The position numbers and the translations under genes are program-made. A stretch of DNA of 64,000 bases from Pseudomonas putida (GTDB lineage Bacteria; Pseudomonadota; Gammaproteobacteria; Pseudomonadales; Pseudomonadaceae), in assembly GCF_016406145.1 (NCBI RefSeq), contig NZ_CP066306.1:5684501-5748500 (forward strand), given 5' to 3'. Below are positions 63,234 to 64,000 of this stretch, in pieces. The first letter of the stretch is position 1. Each line of letters starts with the position of its first letter. A model generated the notes under the pieces. It searched no databases and was not told where the DNA came from. It was given only the letters and a program-made list of their open reading frames with translations.

Positions 63234-64000
63234 GACAGCCGAATCCCAGCAAGCCGGTACACAACACTTATAGCACTTCGCTCAGATAGAAGATAATGTC
63301 TCACCGCCCATCTGATTTTACGAACTTGATGGTCATGATCAGATTCGAGAATATCTTTCATCAACAAAGTACTTATTGGGAACTTATCAGGTACCCTCAA
63401 AAAATCATGGCTACGAGCGACCTTCCTGCTTAACGCGGCGCGGGTCACCTTTTTCGGTTTGCCCTGCGTAGACAGAATCTGGTCCCTGGCGATTAGCAGA
63501 TCTTGAGCAAGCGCTGCGTCTCTCGCATGCCAATCGACCAACCCCCTCCTTACCCTTATGAAAGGATGGGCAGACACATACTGCGCTAACCACTCCTTAT
63601 CATGGCGGTAAAGCCACTGATAGCCCGGCTTATCATGGCATTTCGCGTTCTTGCTGCTCGAGAAAGCTTCGCGGCGTGCCTCAATTTCGCCGTCCTCTAT
63701 GAGGGGCCTAGTATCGTTGCCCCTAGCCGCTTCACCGCTGCGAGCATCAGCTCGCGGGTGAAAGGATTTGAGGTGCTCAAGGTCTGCCTCAAGGAGCCAG
63801 CAAAGAAAGTAGAATTTTAATGGCTGTACGACCGCCCCGCGTGGACGCACGACGCCCAACACCCAGTCCCAAGAGCAACTGAGCTCCTGGAACTCATTAG
63901 CGCGAGGGCTACAGAGAAGACGCGGCGTCAGGAAGCTCCTTAATACCTGTTCCCTCACCCGACCAGCCTTAAGAAACCCCATCTCATCCAGACGATGCTG
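63188..64000 (-). CDS. tnsD: TnsD, Tn7-like target-selection protein (3' part)
   Basis: The C-terminal ~270 residues of a TnsD protein; the frame runs open off the right edge. Visible TnsD segments: RLDEMGFLKAGRVREQVL, PLKFYFLCWLLEADLEHLKS and YQWLYRHDKEWLAQY with its RHDKEWL motif. TnsD recognises the attTn7 site at the end of glmS. Leftward orientation fits a tnsABCD operon whose first genes lie to the right, next to glmS. Confidence 0.82.
   Translation of the reverse strand, partial: QHRLDEMGFLKAGRVREQVLRSFLTPRLLCSPRANEFQELSCSWDWVLGVVRPRGAVVQPLKFYFLCWLLEADLEHLKSFHPRADARSGEAARGNDTRPLIEDGEIEARREAFSSSKNAKCHDKPGYQWLYRHDKEWLAQYVSAHPFIRVRRGLVDWHARDAALAQDLLIARDQILSTQGKPKKVTRAALSRKVARSHDFLRVPDKFPISTLLMKDILESDHDHQVRKIRWAVRHYLLSERSAISVVYRLAGIRLSHVTDEEVLGILSTV

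Larger units (their letters stand above)
32679..64000. mobile_element. Putative Tn7-like transposon carrying metal-resistance cargo (incomplete)
   Basis: The right edge holds the end of a leftward tnsD, as expected if tnsABC and an attTn7 next to glmS lie further right. The left limit is placed at the first TTGTCACA repeat only provisionally. Between them are chromate, nickel/cobalt and copper cassettes, an IS66 element, an IS1182 remnant and antitoxin-like genes, a typical cargo pattern. Neither end is proven and the right end is outside the window. Confidence 0.4.

Overview
The window looks like a chromosomal segment of a Pseudomonas putida-group bacterium. It has high-GC genes with typical Pseudomonas codon use. 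The first 22 kb follows a gene order I recall from P. putida near the end of its numbered map: pycA, LysR, RpiR, zwf, uvrD, Tim44-like, pdxY, zigA, folE2, cls, cfa and a dihydrolipoyl dehydrogenase. Species assignment is inference from memory, not from a search. I saw no rRNA, tRNA or CRISPR array.

Region 1 (1-22.4 kb) is core chromosome. It holds carbon metabolism (a biotin carboxylase subunit with a divergent LysR gene, and an RpiR/zwf pair around a palindromic operator), a UvrD helicase, a KefB-like antiporter, PLP salvage (PdxY), and a zinc-starvation cluster. In that cluster ZigA, a DUF1826 protein and a second CobW GTPase diverge from a secreted protein and the zinc-sparing GTP cyclohydrolase FolE2, around a Zur-like box. 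Membrane lipid genes (cls, cfa) and a dihydrolipoyl dehydrogenase close the region.

Region 2 (22.5-32.7 kb) is accessory metabolism. An arsenic operon (arsR-arsC-acr3-arsH-GAPDH-arsJ) follows a decayed arsC copy and an 8-bp-arm inverted repeat. Next comes a cluster that reads as a complete D-tartrate pathway: LysR regulator, D-tartrate dehydratase, DctA transporter and oxaloacetate decarboxylase, giving tartrate to oxaloacetate to pyruvate.

Region 3 (about 32.7 kb to the right edge) looks like the interior of a Tn7-like transposon. The right edge holds the 3' part of a leftward tnsD, convergent with a second, short tniQ gene. At 32.68-33.03 kb five TTGTCACA-type repeats resemble a transposase-binding end. 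The cargo is mainly metal resistance: chromate (chrB-chrA-chrB C-terminal paralogue); nickel/cobalt (NreB-like MFS, DmeRF, HupE with a membrane anchor, an InrS/RcnR-type repressor with YqaA and TraX); a SulP transporter with UspA behind a possible leader peptide; an IS66 element; and copper (CopSR, CopA, CopB, cytochrome c, DUF411, two PtrA-type small proteins). Matching CTTACA-N4-TGTAAT boxes precede copA and the DUF2790 gene. Near-identical C-tract/G-tract palindromes precede the nickel operons. The last 5 kb holds toxin-antitoxin-like genes, an IS1182 remnant and a DUF4238 gene.
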